From NCBI GenBank assembly GCA_958295895.1, contig CATQHI010000003.1, positions 62,001-126,000 on the forward strand: DNA of 64,000 nt. Direction: 5' to 3'. Source of the DNA: Saprospiraceae bacterium (GTDB lineage Bacteria > Bacteroidota > Bacteroidia > Chitinophagales > Saprospiraceae). Below the pieces are notes generated by a model, which was given only the letters and a program-made list of their open reading frames with translations, was not told the DNA's origin and made no database searches. Below are positions 8,342-17,327 of this stretch, piece after piece (within the stretch, counting starts at the first letter, position 1; the number at the start of each line of letters is the position of its first letter). Both the position numbers and the translations under genes were made by a program.

Positions 8342-9601
8342 ATGAACGAACGGACCGCCGAGAAACTTACCATCCTAGCCGATGCCGCCAAGTACGATGT
8401 ATCGTGCAGTAGTAGCGGTAGTAAGCGTAAAAATACGGTAGATGGCCTCGGTAACGCCACCGGTATGGGTATCTGTCATACCTACACCCAGGATGGCCGT
8501 TGCGTGTCGCTCCTCAAGATTCTGCTGACGAACCATTGCATCTTTGACTGCGCCTATTGTGTATCGCGCCGCAGCAACGACGTCAAGCGCGCCGCCTTTA
8601 CCGTGGAGGAAGTGGTTGACCTGACGCTCAATTTCTACCGCCGCAATTACATCGAGGGACTTTTCCTGTCCTCCGGTATTTTTAAGAGCGCCGACTACAC
8701 CATGGAGCGCCTGGTCCGCATCGCCAAGACGCTACGTACCGAGCACAAGTTTAATGGCTACATCCACCTCAAGGCCATCCCCGGGGCCAGTGACGAGCTG
8801 ATCCACGAGGCCGGCCTTTACGCCGATCGCCTCAGCGTCAACCTGGAAATGCCCAGCGAGATGAGCCTGAAAAAGGTAGCTCCCGAAAAGAACTACGCTG
8901 AGGTGTACCGGCCGATGAATTTCCTCAAGGAATCTATCGTTGGCTACAAGGAGGAAAAGAAAGCTTTGGTCAGGACTCCGGATTTTGCCCCCGCCGGACA
9001 GTCCACCCAGATGGTCATCGGTGCGAGTCCCGAAAGCGATCAAGATATTCTGAAGCTATCTGCTTCCCTCTACGAGGAGCAGAAGCTGAAGCGGGTCTAC
9101 TACAGTGGCTACGTGCCCATCAGTACCGATAGCCGACTGCCCACCCTCACCGCGCCACCCCTGCGGCGTGAGAATCGGCTCTACCAGGCCGACTGGCTAA
9201 TGCGCTTTTACGGTTTTGCCGCCGACGAGATCGTCGATGATAGTCAGCCGAACCTCGATCCGGATATCGACCCCAAGTTGGCTTACGCTTTGCGGCATCC
9301 CGAGATGTTTCCCGTTGACATAAACACTGCACCCTACGAGATGATCCTGCGCATTCCCGGCGTCGGGGTGAAGTCCGCACTGAAGATCGTCAACTCCCGC
9401 CGCTTCCGCCCCCTGCGCCGCGAGCATCTGCAAAAGATCGGGGTGGTGTGGAAGCGGGCACAGTACTTTTTGCTCTGTGCGGACAAGGACTTCCGGCAGT
9501 TGGGCTTCGATCCTGCAGTCATTCGCCGGCAGGTGGTGCATGGCGCGAGCAAGACTGGGCGGCATGCGCAGGATACTGGGCAGCTGGCGCTATTTGGATG
9601 A
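8342..9601 (+). CDS. Putative DNA modification/repair radical SAM protein
   Basis: From the ATG at 8342 the product is 419 residues. The radical SAM cluster motif C-x3-C-x2-C is Cys66, Cys70, Cys73 in NHCIFDCAYC. The C-terminal part has a helix-hairpin-helix DNA-binding segment (MILRIPGVGVKSALKIV). This layout matches the radical SAM family (TIGR03916) normally encoded beside a uracil-DNA-glycosylase-like partner and thought to act in DNA repair or modification. No such partner is in this window: the next gene is a convergent TPR protein. A TTG 45 bp upstream could extend the frame, but the ATG gives the family's usual N-terminus (MNERTAEKL). A partial promoter (TACTTTG at 8293-8299) lies 42 bp before the ATG. 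Confidence 0.9.
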   Translation: MNERTAEKLTILADAAKYDVSCSSSGSKRKNTVDGLGNATGMGICHTYTQDGRCVSLLKILLTNHCIFDCAYCVSRRSNDVKRAAFTVEEVVDLTLNFYRRNYIEGLFLSSGIFKSADYTMERLVRIAKTLRTEHKFNGYIHLKAIPGASDELIHEAGLYADRLSVNLEMPSEMSLKKVAPEKNYAEVYRPMNFLKESIVGYKEEKKALVRTPDFAPAGQSTQMVIGASPESDQDILKLSASLYEEQKLKRVYYSGYVPISTDSRLPTLTAPPLRRENRLYQADWLMRFYGFAADEIVDDSQPNLDPDIDPKLAYALRHPEMFPVDINTAPYEMILRIPGVGVKSALKIVNSRRFRPLRREHLQKIGVVWKRAQYFLLCADKDFRQLGFDPAVIRRQVVHGASKTGRHAQDTGQLALFG

Positions 9602-9605
9602 ATAA

Positions 9606-9639
9606 AAAGCCCCACCAAAATCACTTTTGGTGGGGCTTT
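9606..9639. terminator. Bidirectional rho-independent terminator
   Basis: A perfect 15-bp inverted repeat (AAAGCCCCACCAAAA / TTTTGGTGGGGCTTT) with loop TCAC lies between the convergent radical SAM and TPR genes. A-tracts and T-tracts at the two ends make it suitable for both strands. Confidence 0.93.
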
Positions 9640-9658
9640 GCAGTTCGGGTGGCGGGGC

Positions 9659-10990
9659 TTACATACCCTGCTCCTCAAAGTAAGACTTCTCAATTTTCTC
9701 GCCGGCCTGAACCTTCTCGATACGGGCTTTCATTTCATTGGAGGCATCGTAATTGTCGCGGCGGGCAAAGATCTCCTTGAGCGCGTTGAGGGTGTTTAGA
9801 TTGTTCGGATCGGTCTTCTCCGCCTTCTGAAAGTAGGGGTAGGCGATGTCAAACTCGGCGTTGATTTCCTTTTCGAGCGCCTCGTACTTGGCCTGACCTT
9901 CTTTACTGAAGTCGTTGCCGAGCTCCACCAGATCATTGGTCATGGTAGCGGCGCGGTTGTAGTACAGGGCACCGAGGCTGTAGATGAGGCTAGCGTTATC
10001 GGGCTCGATCTCTAGCCCCTTCTCGTAATTGGCCTTGGCCTGGTCAAAGTAACCGGCGGCGGCTTCGGGCTCCTCGGCACGCTTGGTCTGGTAGAGCTGG
10101 TCGTACACGGACCCAAGGGTGCTGTAGAGGCTCACGTTTTCGGGTTCGGCGGCGATGGCTTCTTCAAGCTTACCGGTCAGTTCGTCCAGTTTGCCCTGGG
10201 CGAGGTAGTAGTTGATCTCGGTGAAGAGCAGCTGAGTCTCGTCGGGAAACTTCTGGCGCCCCTCGTCGAGGTACTTACCGGCCTGGTCCATGTCTCCCTT
10301 ACCGCTGTATACTTTATAGAGTCCATCGTAGAGCCCCACGTCATTATAGCCTCCTTCGTAAAGCGCGAGGAACAGTGGCTCGGCGGCGGCGTAGTTTTCG
10401 TTAAGCACGGCGGATAGGGCGGCGTAGTAGCGCTCATCGTTCAGCTTGGTTTCGTCCGCGGCAAAGGCACTCTCTCCACCATTCTCAGTGAGGAAATCGT
10501 GGACCTGAACGCTCTTATTGAAGGCTTCGTAGCTGTCCTCGTAGTTCTTATCCTGGATGGCGTAAATACCCTCGTTGGAAATATTGCCCTGGAGGGTTTC
10601 GAGGCCCTTAAGGGCAGCTTTCTTACCGCTATTCTTGTCCGACATATTGTATGCCTTCATGTAGTAGTCAGCGGCAGTGGCGGCGGCACGGGCGACCATC
10701 GGCTCGATGGGCTCGTTGTTGGCCAGGGTACGGTCCTGTACGTACTGGTTAATGGCGGCGGAGTAGATGTCACCGGCCTCGATGTACGACTTATAATCGG
10801 CCTGCACCGTGGGGTCCTCCATAGCGACCATGACCGCATCAACGGCTTCCTGGAGCTTGACCGCGTCGCGGCTCGTGTTGTAGTTGTCGTAGGCCTTGGA
10901 AGCCTCCTTGAGTTGGTCCTCGCCACTCTGGGCGAAGGCGGTAGATACCGCAAGTAGTGCAACCAGTGCACTAAGGAATAAATTACGCAT
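9659..10990 (-). CDS. Exported tetratricopeptide-repeat protein
   Basis: A 443-residue protein starting with a standard Sec signal peptide (MRNLFLSALVALLAVSTAFA, cleavage before QSG). The rest is alpha-helical with several TPR-like units, for example YSTLGSVYDQLYQT and LIYSLGALYYNRAAT, each about 34 residues. TPR proteins are scaffolds for protein interactions, and this one should lie in the periplasm. It is 153 bp downstream of gyrA on the same strand. That gap shows only a small GTTG/CAAC hairpin. No enzymatic motif is present. Confidence 0.85.
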   Translation of the reverse strand: MRNLFLSALVALLAVSTAFAQSGEDQLKEASKAYDNYNTSRDAVKLQEAVDAVMVAMEDPTVQADYKSYIEAGDIYSAAINQYVQDRTLANNEPIEPMVARAAATAADYYMKAYNMSDKNSGKKAALKGLETLQGNISNEGIYAIQDKNYEDSYEAFNKSVQVHDFLTENGGESAFAADETKLNDERYYAALSAVLNENYAAAEPLFLALYEGGYNDVGLYDGLYKVYSGKGDMDQAGKYLDEGRQKFPDETQLLFTEINYYLAQGKLDELTGKLEEAIAAEPENVSLYSTLGSVYDQLYQTKRAEEPEAAAGYFDQAKANYEKGLEIEPDNASLIYSLGALYYNRAATMTNDLVELGNDFSKEGQAKYEALEKEINAEFDIAYPYFQKAEKTDPNNLNTLNALKEIFARRDNYDASNEMKARIEKVQAGEKIEKSYFEEQGM

Positions 10991-11143
10991 GATTAGGTTG
11001 TGTTGGTTTCAATGTATGTGTGTGCATACACCTCTGAGACGAGCGATCGCCCCGAAGGGTAATAGCAGAACGTTGAGCGTAGCCCCAACGATGGTTAAGG
11101 CTACCTTAAAATTATAAAACAGTCAGGTGCTATCCGTGTTCGG

Positions 11144-13711
11144 CTACTCTTCCTCACCGCCCACAATGTCCTCCTCGTCGATGCTCACGACGGCTACGTC
11201 GGCGATCGCATCGTCACTGCCTAGGTTGATTAGGCGAACGCCCTGCGTAGAGCGACCCATGACCCGCAGCTCCTCCATCCCGGTACGGATTAGGATGCCG
11301 GAGCGATTGGTGATCATCAGATCGTCGTCCTCGCTGACCGCCTTGATGGTCACCAGCTCACCGGTCTTCTTGGTAATTTTCATGGTGCTCACGCCCTTGC
11401 CGCCGCGGTTCGTAATGCGATAATCGGCCCAGTCCGACCGCTTACCCATGCCGTTTTCGCTCACCACTAGGATGGTTTTATCGGCGTCGCGTTCGTGATC
11501 GAGGGTGACCATACCCACGACCCGATCTTTGGGTCCGTTCAGGCTGATGCCCCGCACACCGGCGGCATTACGGCCCATATTACGAACGGCGTTCTCCTCG
11601 AAGTGAATGGCCTGTCCCTTAGCCGTAGCCAGGAAGACGTGACTGTTGCCGTTGGTAAGGCGGGCTTCTAGGAGTTCGTCGCCCTCATTGATGGTGATGG
11701 CGTTGACCCCATTGGTGCGTACACGGCTATATTCCTCCAGACTGGTCTTCTTGACCTGCCCTTTCTTCGTTGCAAAGATCACCGAGTGCTGGGCCAGGAA
11801 CTCTTCGTCCGTCAGGTCCGCCACGTTGATGTAGGCCTTGACGTTGTCGTCCTTGGGCATGGCCAGGATGTTCTGGATCACCCGACCGCCACTGTTCTTA
11901 CCAGCCTCCGGAATCTCGTAAATGCGCAGCCAGTAACAGCGCCCCTGCTCCGTGAAGAGGAGGAGGTAATTGTGGTTGCTGGCGATGAAAATGTGCTCGA
12001 TGAAGTCGGTATCCCGGGTTTTACTGCCGCGACTGCCCCGACCGCCCCGGCTCTGAGCCCGGTACTCGCTCACCGGCGTACGCTTGATGTAGCCCAGGTG
12101 GCTGATCGTCACTACTACGTCCTCGTCGGCGATCATGTCCGTGATCGAGATATCGGCCGTATCCAGGCTAATCTCCGAGCGGCGCTCGTCGCCGAAGCGG
12201 GCCCGTACGTCCTGTAGCTCCTCCTTGATGATCTCGCGCTGCAGCTGTTCACTTTCCAGGATGGCGCGTAGCCGGTCGATCAGCGCACGAATCTCCGCGT
12301 ACTCATCCCGAATCTTATCGATCTCCAGGCCGGTAAGCTTCTGCAGGCGCATGTCGAGGATGGCCTTAGCCTGCTCCTCGCTCATCACGTTGCCCTCCAG
12401 CACGAAGAGCTCCGCGGTAGCCACCTCGTGGATCAAAGCACCGAACTTATCCCAGAACGCGTCCCGGTCCGTAATGAAGTTACCGGCCATCAGTCCGTCG
12501 CGGGCGTCCTCTGGATTGGCACTGGCACGAATCAGTGCGATCACCTCGTCCAGGTAGTCCAGCGAGATCAGCAGACCGATCAGGATGTGCGCCCGCGCCA
12601 GGGCTTTGTTAAGTTCGTACACCGTACGCCGCTGGATCACCTCCAGGCGGAAGGCCACGAACTCCTCGATCAGGTCCTTCAGGTTCAGCGTCATGGGCCG
12701 GCCACCGACCAGCGCTACGTTGTTGACGCCGTAGCTCGTCTGTAGCGGGGTGTACTTATACAGGTAGCTGAGCACAATCGAGGCCATCGCGTCGCGCTTC
12801 ACCTCGATGACGATACGCAGTCCGTCGCGGTCCGACTCGTCGCGCACGGCACTCACCCCGGTGATCTTGCCATCGTTGACCAGCTCGGCGATCTTGGCCA
12901 CCAGCGTAGCCTTATTGACCTGGTAGGGGATCTCGCTGATAATGATCGTTTCCTTATCGTTCGAGTCGACCTTGATGTCGGCCCGGCCCCGCACGACCAC
13001 GCGGCCGCGTCCGGTCCGGAAGGCCTCACGCACCCCGTCCATGCCGTAAATGATGCCACCGGTAGGGAAATCCGGGGCCTTCACAAACTTCATCAGTTCA
13101 TCAATGCTGATGTCGGGGTTGTCGACTAAAGCAATTACCCCATCAACCACCTCATTCAGGTTATGGGGCAGCATGTTAGTAGCCATACCCACCGCAATGC
13201 CCGAAGCGCCGTTCACCAGCAGATTCGGGATACGGGTGGGCATCACGGTAGGCTCCTTGAGCGTATCGTCGAAGTTGAGCTGGTAGTCGACCGTGTCCTT
13301 GTCCAGGTCGCCCAGGATGCTGTCGCTGATGCGCTGCAGGCGCGCCTCGGTGTAGCGCATGGCGGCCGGGCTATCGCCGTCCATGGAGCCGAAATTACCC
13401 TGACCGTCCACCAGGGGATAGCGCAGGCTCCAGTCCTGCGCCATACGGACCATAGTATCGTAAACGGAGGAGTCGCCGTGCGGGTGGTACTTACCCAGTA
13501 CCTCGCCGACGATGCGGGCGCTCTTCTTGTGTGCGCCGCGGTAGCTGAGTCCCAGCTCGCTCATACCGAAGAGCACCCGGCGGTGTACGGGTTTGAGTCC
13601 GTCGCGCACGTCGGGCAGCGCCCGGCTTACGATGACCGACATCGAGTAGTCGATGTAGGCCGACTTCATCTGGTCTTCGATATTGACCGGAATGATGCGT
13701 GAATTTGGCAT
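11144..13711 (-). CDS. gyrA: DNA gyrase subunit A
   Basis: An 855-residue type IIA topoisomerase subunit that breaks and rejoins DNA during ATP-driven negative supercoiling. The catalytic tyrosine is Tyr120 in [10 protein letters not shown]. The quinolone-determining region reads HGDSSVYDT, with Ser81 and Asp85 equivalent to the susceptible E. coli Ser83 and Asp87. The C-terminal beta-pinwheel carries a GyrA box (QSRGGRG, one change from QRRGGRG) and the protein ends in an acidic tail ([12 protein letters not shown]). The roughly 65-nt 5' leader contains an exact copy of the dispersed 19-bp repeat between the probable promoter and the start codon. Confidence 0.98.
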   Translation of the reverse strand: MPNSRIIPVNIEDQMKSAYIDYSMSVIVSRALPDVRDGLKPVHRRVLFGMSELGLSYRGAHKKSARIVGEVLGKYHPHGDSSVYDTMVRMAQDWSLRYPLVDGQGNFGSMDGDSPAAMRYTEARLQRISDSILGDLDKDTVDYQLNFDDTLKEPTVMPTRIPNLLVNGASGIAVGMATNMLPHNLNEVVDGVIALVDNPDISIDELMKFVKAPDFPTGGIIYGMDGVREAFRTGRGRVVVRGRADIKVDSNDKETIIISEIPYQVNKATLVAKIAELVNDGKITGVSAVRDESDRDGLRIVIEVKRDAMASIVLSYLYKYTPLQTSYGVNNVALVGGRPMTLNLKDLIEEFVAFRLEVIQRRTVYELNKALARAHILIGLLISLDYLDEVIALIRASANPEDARDGLMAGNFITDRDAFWDKFGALIHEVATAELFVLEGNVMSEEQAKAILDMRLQKLTGLEIDKIRDEYAEIRALIDRLRAILESEQLQREIIKEELQDVRARFGDERRSEISLDTADISITDMIADEDVVVTISHLGYIKRTPVSEYRAQSRGGRGSRGSKTRDTDFIEHIFIASNHNYLLLFTEQGRCYWLRIYEIPEAGKNSGGRVIQNILAMPKDDNVKAYINVADLTDEEFLAQHSVIFATKKGQVKKTSLEEYSRVRTNGVNAITINEGDELLEARLTNGNSHVFLATAKGQAIHFEENAVRNMGRNAAGVRGISLNGPKDRVVGMVTLDHERDADKTILVVSENGMGKRSDWADYRITNRGGKGVSTMKITKKTGELVTIKAVSEDDDLMITNRSGILIRTGMEELRVMGRSTQGVRLINLGSDDAIADVAVVSIDEEDIVGGEEE

Positions 13712-13726
13712 ACGGGTAGTTTAGAC

Positions 13727-13745
13727 GGGGCGGGGCCGCAGGTGC
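13727..13745 (+). repeat. Dispersed GC-rich repeat, copy 2 (exact 19-mer)
   Basis: GGGGCGGGGCCGCAGGTGC, followed by AA. Intergenic, inside the 5' leader of gyrA. Identical copies occur at 17491, 26312 and 40883. Confidence 0.85.
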
Positions 13746-13780
13746 AAGAAACGTCGCAAAACAGCCAGTCCGCCCACGCA

Positions 13781-13788
13781 CGAAGGTA
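13781..13788 (-). promoter_or_regulatory. Probable gyrA promoter -7 element (TACCTTCG)
   Basis: On the minus strand TACCTTCG differs by one base from the Bacteroidota -7 consensus TAnnTTTG and lies 69 bp before the gyrA start. The same octamer precedes the haloperoxidase gene at 21802. It sits inside a 6-bp inverted repeat (GCACGA / TCGTGC). Confidence 0.45.
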
Positions 13789-13849
13789 CAAAAATCGTGC
13801 CTAAAAACCTAGCTAAACCATAGCGATTATGGGGGGTTAAGTAGCCCAT

Positions 13850-14594
13850 ATGGCAGAGTCGAAGCAGGTTGTCAAACCTTACGGAAAAAAGGAATCGAAG
13901 AAAGAGGAAGTAGGTCGGATGTTCGACTCCATTGCCCCCACCTACGACCTACTCAATCGGGGGTACCTCCTTTGGTATTGACACCCTGTGGCGGAAGAAA
14001 CTCATCGCCCAACTCAAGCCCCGAGAGCACCGTACCATCCTTGACGTAGCCACGGGCACGGCCGACGTAGCCATCCAGACCGTACTGCGCACCGGAGCCG
14101 ATCACGTCACCGGCGTAGACCTGAGTGAGGGGATGCTAGCCTACGGGCGGGTGAAGGTTAAAAAGTGGGGGCTGGAGGAGCGCATTACCCTCGAGCAGGG
14201 CGATAGCGAGGCACTGCCCTACACCGACGGGAGCTTCGATGCCGTCACGGTGGCCTTCGGCGTGCGCAACTTCGAACATCTGGAGCGGGGGCTGGCCGAG
14301 ATGCTACGTGTACTGCGGCCCGGCGGCAAGCTCATCGTACTAGAATTCAGTCGCGTGAGGTACGCACCGCTGCGTTGGGCGTTCAATTTTTACTTTGGCA
14401 AAATTATGTCGCTCATCGGCCGTTTACAGAGCCGAGACCCCCGGGCGTACGCCTACCTCTTCGAATCCGTCCAGGTTTTTCCGAGCGGTCCGGACTTTCA
14501 GGCAATCCTTCGGCGGGTCGGTTATAAAGACACTACATGGCAAGCACTTACACTGGGCGTCGCTTCTATCTACACGGCTTACCGGCCGCGCTGA
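13850..14594 (+). CDS. ubiE: Demethylmenaquinone methyltransferase UbiE/MenG (one apparent frameshift)
   Basis: SAM-dependent C-methyltransferase that completes menaquinone. Translation from the ATG at 13850 gives the family N-terminus, including RMFDSIAPTYDLLNR, then hits a stop. The remainder (SFGIDTLWRKKL, DVATGTADVAI, GVRNFEHLERGL, RPGGKLIVLEFS) continues in the next frame. Removing one G from the GGGGG run at 13959-13963 joins them as LNRGTSFGID, as expected for UbiE. The gene is therefore intact apart from one extra base in a homopolymer, probably a sequencing error. MqnB at 52743 shows the organism uses the futalosine route, so this is the menaquinone methylation step. The gene overlaps porT by 58 bp. 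Confidence 0.9.
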
Positions 14595-15283
14595 CTCTTT
14601 GCCTCACGATTTTCTGTTGCACCTGCGCACGCGCCCAGTTTGTCGGCGGGAACAACCGAAACTTCTACGATTTTCAGGCAAAGCCCTACTACTTTGGCAT
14701 CACCCTGGGCTTTAACTCGAGTCGCTACACCCCCTTCCGTAGTCGCGAGTTCCTGTACACCGATAGCATCGTCGGCGTGGAGAGCCTCAACGGGCCGGGC
14801 TTCAACTTGAACTTGATCGGCAACCTGAAGCTCGGCAAGTACTTCGACTTCCGCTTCACCCCGGGCTTCAACTTTGCGGAGCGTAACCTGAACTATACGC
14901 AGAGTACCCAACGGCGCGCACAGATTCAGGAAAAGGTAGAGGCTGTATTTATAGAATTGCCCTTTTACTTTCGCTACAAGTCAGCGCCCTACCGCGATAA
15001 GCGGCTATTTCTGATCGCTGGTATGAAGTATTCTTTCGACGTAGCCAGTGAGAGCCGTACGCGACAGGCGGAGGAGCTGGTACGTATCAGCCCCCATGAC
15101 TTTGCTGTAGAGTACGGGGCGGGAATTCAGATCTTTTTTCCCTTCTTCATCCTATCCCCGGAATTCAAGATCAGTCACGGCATCGGCAACACCCTGTTGT
15201 TTAACCCTACCTTACCGCAGAGTGTCATTCTGGATAAGGTGACAACACGCACCTTCACGATCTCCTTTCACATTGAGGGGTAG
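14537..15283 (+). CDS. porT: PorT family outer-membrane protein (type IX secretion/gliding)
   Basis: A 248-residue outer-membrane beta-barrel protein. A signal peptide (hydrophobic LPAALTLCLTIFCC, cleavage near ARA) leads into alternating aromatic strands (YYFGITLGFNSSRY, FDFRFTPGFNF, IELPFYFRYKSAP) and the chain ends with an aromatic/beta strand (FTISFHIEG). PorT is part of the type IX secretion machinery and characteristically follows ubiE in Bacteroidota genomes, as here. The two proteins with type IX sorting domains at 60013 and 61093 are matching substrates. Its stop codon directly abuts the stop of the convergent tpiA. Confidence 0.88.
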   Translation: MASTYTGRRFYLHGLPAALTLCLTIFCCTCARAQFVGGNNRNFYDFQAKPYYFGITLGFNSSRYTPFRSREFLYTDSIVGVESLNGPGFNLNLIGNLKLGKYFDFRFTPGFNFAERNLNYTQSTQRRAQIQEKVEAVFIELPFYFRYKSAPYRDKRLFLIAGMKYSFDVASESRTRQAEELVRISPHDFAVEYGAGIQIFFPFFILSPEFKISHGIGNTLLFNPTLPQSVILDKVTTRTFTISFHIEG

Positions 15284-16036
15284 TTACAGGGCTCGCACGA
15301 TGGCCGCAAAACTTTGCGCGTCGAGGCTTGCCCCCCCGACCAGCCCGCCATCCACATCGGGCTGGGCGAAGAGTTCGGCGGCGTTATCGGGCTTTACCGA
15401 GCCACCGTATAGGATGGTTATATTATCGGCGATCTCACTACCGAACTGGTTGCCGATCATGCGGCGAAGGTAGTCGTGCATCTGCTGCGCCTGCTCGCTG
15501 CTGGCCGTCACGCCGGTCCCGATGGCCCAGACGGGCTCGTAGGCGATCACTACTTCCCTGATCTGCTCCGGACTCAGCGAGCCCAGGGCTTGCTCTACCT
15601 GCTTACCGACGACCACCTCCTGATTGCCGGCCTCGCGGATGGCTAGTTTCTCGCCGCAGCAGTAGATAGGTTTCAGGCCAGCTGCGATGGCAGCTACGAT
15701 CTTACGATTGATGAGATCGTCGTCCTCCCCGGCGTACTCTCGTCGCTCGCTGTGGCCCAGGATCACGTACGCTACGCCTGCGTCGGCTAGCATCTCCGCG
15801 CTCACCTCACCGGTGTAGGCCCCCCTGGGTTCCTGGTGCATATTCTGGGCGGCCACGGCGTAGCCGGGGTGGTCTGTGAGCTGCTCGTGTACGGCCATGA
15901 GTTGGATTTCGGGTACGCCGAATACTACCCGGGTGGGGGGGGTGCCTAGTTTTTCCAGCACATCACGCACTAGCGCGTGGCCCTGACGGGGGGTGGTGTT
16001 CATTTTCCAGTTTCCGGCTACCATGGTGCGGCTCAT
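15284..16036 (-). CDS. tpiA: Triosephosphate isomerase
   Basis: A 250-residue glycolytic TIM-barrel enzyme that interconverts dihydroxyacetone phosphate and glyceraldehyde 3-phosphate. All catalytic residues are in place: Lys11 in GNWKMN, His95 in ILGHSERR and Glu167 in AYEPVWAIGTG, with the phosphate loop YGGSVKP near residue 211. Its stop (TAA) is immediately next to the porT stop with no base between them. Upstream lies a palindromic repeat element at 16098-16173. Confidence 0.97.
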   Translation of the reverse strand: MSRTMVAGNWKMNTTPRQGHALVRDVLEKLGTPPTRVVFGVPEIQLMAVHEQLTDHPGYAVAAQNMHQEPRGAYTGEVSAEMLADAGVAYVILGHSERREYAGEDDDLINRKIVAAIAAGLKPIYCCGEKLAIREAGNQEVVVGKQVEQALGSLSPEQIREVVIAYEPVWAIGTGVTASSEQAQQMHDYLRRMIGNQFGSEIADNITILYGGSVKPDNAAELFAQPDVDGGLVGGASLDAQSFAAIVRAL

Positions 16037-16073
16037 AATGACTTGGATTTAATTTGATTCTGTAATAGCTGGC

Positions 16074-16088
16074 GCAGCTCCGCTGCTA
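16074..16088 (+). repeat. Flanking segment of palindromic element, shared with 23926-23940
   Basis: GCAGCTCCGCTGCTA here and GCAACTCCGCTGCTA at 23926 differ at one base. Each is followed about 8 bp later by TTGAACCAC, so both loci carry the same longer repeat. Confidence 0.55.
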
Positions 16089-16097
16089 CAGGGGGTT

Positions 16098-16173
16098 GAA
16101 CCACAGAGCGCGCAGGGTTACGCAGAGCCTCGTTCAGTCACACCTCTGCGTCTCTCTGCGCACTCTGCGGTTC
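16098..16173. repeat. Palindromic intergenic element with 30-bp inverted arms (CACAGAG type)
   Basis: The left arm (16098-16127) begins GAACCACAGAGCGCGCAG and ends ACGCAGAG. The right arm (16144-16173), reverse-complemented, begins GAACCGCAGAGTGCGCAG and also ends ACGCAGAG. The arms match at about 25 of 30 positions, with compensating differences. The 16-bp loop is unpaired. It would form a long hairpin in RNA or single-stranded DNA. It fills much of the 182-bp gap between tpiA and bioB. Confidence 0.8.
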
Positions 16174-16218
16174 GAAGTTTATGTAAGCACAGCTGCCATG
16201 CTACGTAGATAAGTGCGC

Positions 16219-17301
16219 TCACTTCCGCTTAGCCTCATTGCGCTCGATCGTATGCCCCGGGCGGCTCCATTTAATCCGTTGTTTCTCAGTGGGCGGACCG
16301 GGATCAGCAGTAGGTACCGGACGAGCCCCCTTAGCGTAAGCCGCCGTAGGCCGCAGGCCCAGCGCACTGAACAGCTCCATGTCCGCGAAGGCCTCTGGAT
16401 TAGGCGTAGTCAACAGTTTATCGCCGGCGAAGATGCTGCCCGCGCCGGCCAGGAAACACAACGCTTGCCCCTCGGGGGTCATGCCGGCACGACCCGCACT
16501 GAGCCGTACCGTGGTGGTCGGCAGTACGATACGCGTCACGGCGATCATACGCACCATTTCGAAAATATTGACGGGCTCCTGCTCTTCCAGCGGCGTACCT
16601 TCTACGGCTACCAACGCATTGATGGGTACCGACTCGGGCACCGGCGTCAGGCTAGCTAGCGTAAGCAGCATTTTCAGGCGGTCTTCGACGCTTTCCCCCA
16701 TACCGATGATGCCTCCGGAGCAGACCGTAAGTCCGGCGCGGCGGGCGTTGCCGATGGTTTCCAGGCGGTCCTGGTAGCCACGGGTGGAGATCACCTCCTT
16801 GTAGTACTCCTCACTGCTGTCCAGGTTATGGTTGTAAGCGTAGAGTCCGGCGGCGGCCAGGCGCTCGGCCTGGTTGGGGGTGAGCATGCCGAGGGTGGCG
16901 CAGACCTCCATATTCAATCCATTTACGGTGCGTACGAGCTCCAGCACCTGGTCGAACTCGGCATCGTCACGCACATTGCGCCAGGCGGCCCCCATGCACA
17001 GGCGGCTGCTGCCCAGTCCCTTGGCGCGCTCGGCGGCCGTGCGCACCTGTTCCACGGAAAGCAGCGCATTTTCCTCGACGTCGGTGTGGTAGCGGGCGGC
17101 CTGCGGACAGTAGCCACAGTCCTCCGGACACCCCCCGGTCTTAATGCTCACCAGGCTCGATACCTGTACCTCGTTAGGATCGTGGTGCTGCCGGTGCACG
17201 GTAGCGGCCCGAAAGAGGAGCTCCATTAGCGGAGCGTCGTGCAGCTCCCGCAGCTCGGCCAGCGACCAGGAAGCGGGGAGGGGATAGGTCTGGACGGTCA
17301 T
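16219..17301 (-). CDS. bioB: Biotin synthase
   Basis: Radical SAM enzyme that inserts sulfur into dethiobiotin. From the ATG at 17301 the product is 360 residues. The 4Fe-4S cluster motif is KTGGCPEDCGYCPQ. MGAAWRNVRD, YNHNLDSSEEYY and the substrate/2Fe-2S-binding RLSAGR segment are all present. An upstream in-frame extension (20 codons) is rejected because it has no conserved content and would overlap the promoter. A textbook TAnnTTTG element sits 7 bp before the ATG, so the gene probably has its own nearly leaderless transcript although it lies 27 bp after the mannosyltransferase gene. Confidence 0.96.
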   Translation of the reverse strand: MTVQTYPLPASWSLAELRELHDAPLMELLFRAATVHRQHHDPNEVQVSSLVSIKTGGCPEDCGYCPQAARYHTDVEENALLSVEQVRTAAERAKGLGSSRLCMGAAWRNVRDDAEFDQVLELVRTVNGLNMEVCATLGMLTPNQAERLAAAGLYAYNHNLDSSEEYYKEVISTRGYQDRLETIGNARRAGLTVCSGGIIGMGESVEDRLKMLLTLASLTPVPESVPINALVAVEGTPLEEQEPVNIFEMVRMIAVTRIVLPTTTVRLSAGRAGMTPEGQALCFLAGAGSIFAGDKLLTTPNPEAFADMELFSALGLRPTAAYAKGARPVPTADPGPPTEKQRIKWSRPGHTIERNEAKRK

Positions 17302-17308
17302 AGGCCGG

Positions 17309-17316
17309 CAAATATA
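17309..17316 (-). promoter_or_regulatory. bioB promoter -7 element (TATATTTG), 7 bp before the start codon
   Basis: Exact match to TAnnTTTG on the minus strand in the 27-bp gap before bioB. The distance implies a leader of at most a few nucleotides. Confidence 0.6.
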
Positions 17317-17327
17317 GGTACTGCCCC

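Noticed and set aside
13727-13745. The 19-bp repeat as sequencing adaptor or vector contamination
   Set aside because: Copies vary in sequence and orientation, have different flanks, and five are in frame inside otherwise intact genes.
13800-13849. Separate promoter for ubiE
   Set aside because: No TAnnTTTG-like element is present in the expected range. Any assignment would be a guess.
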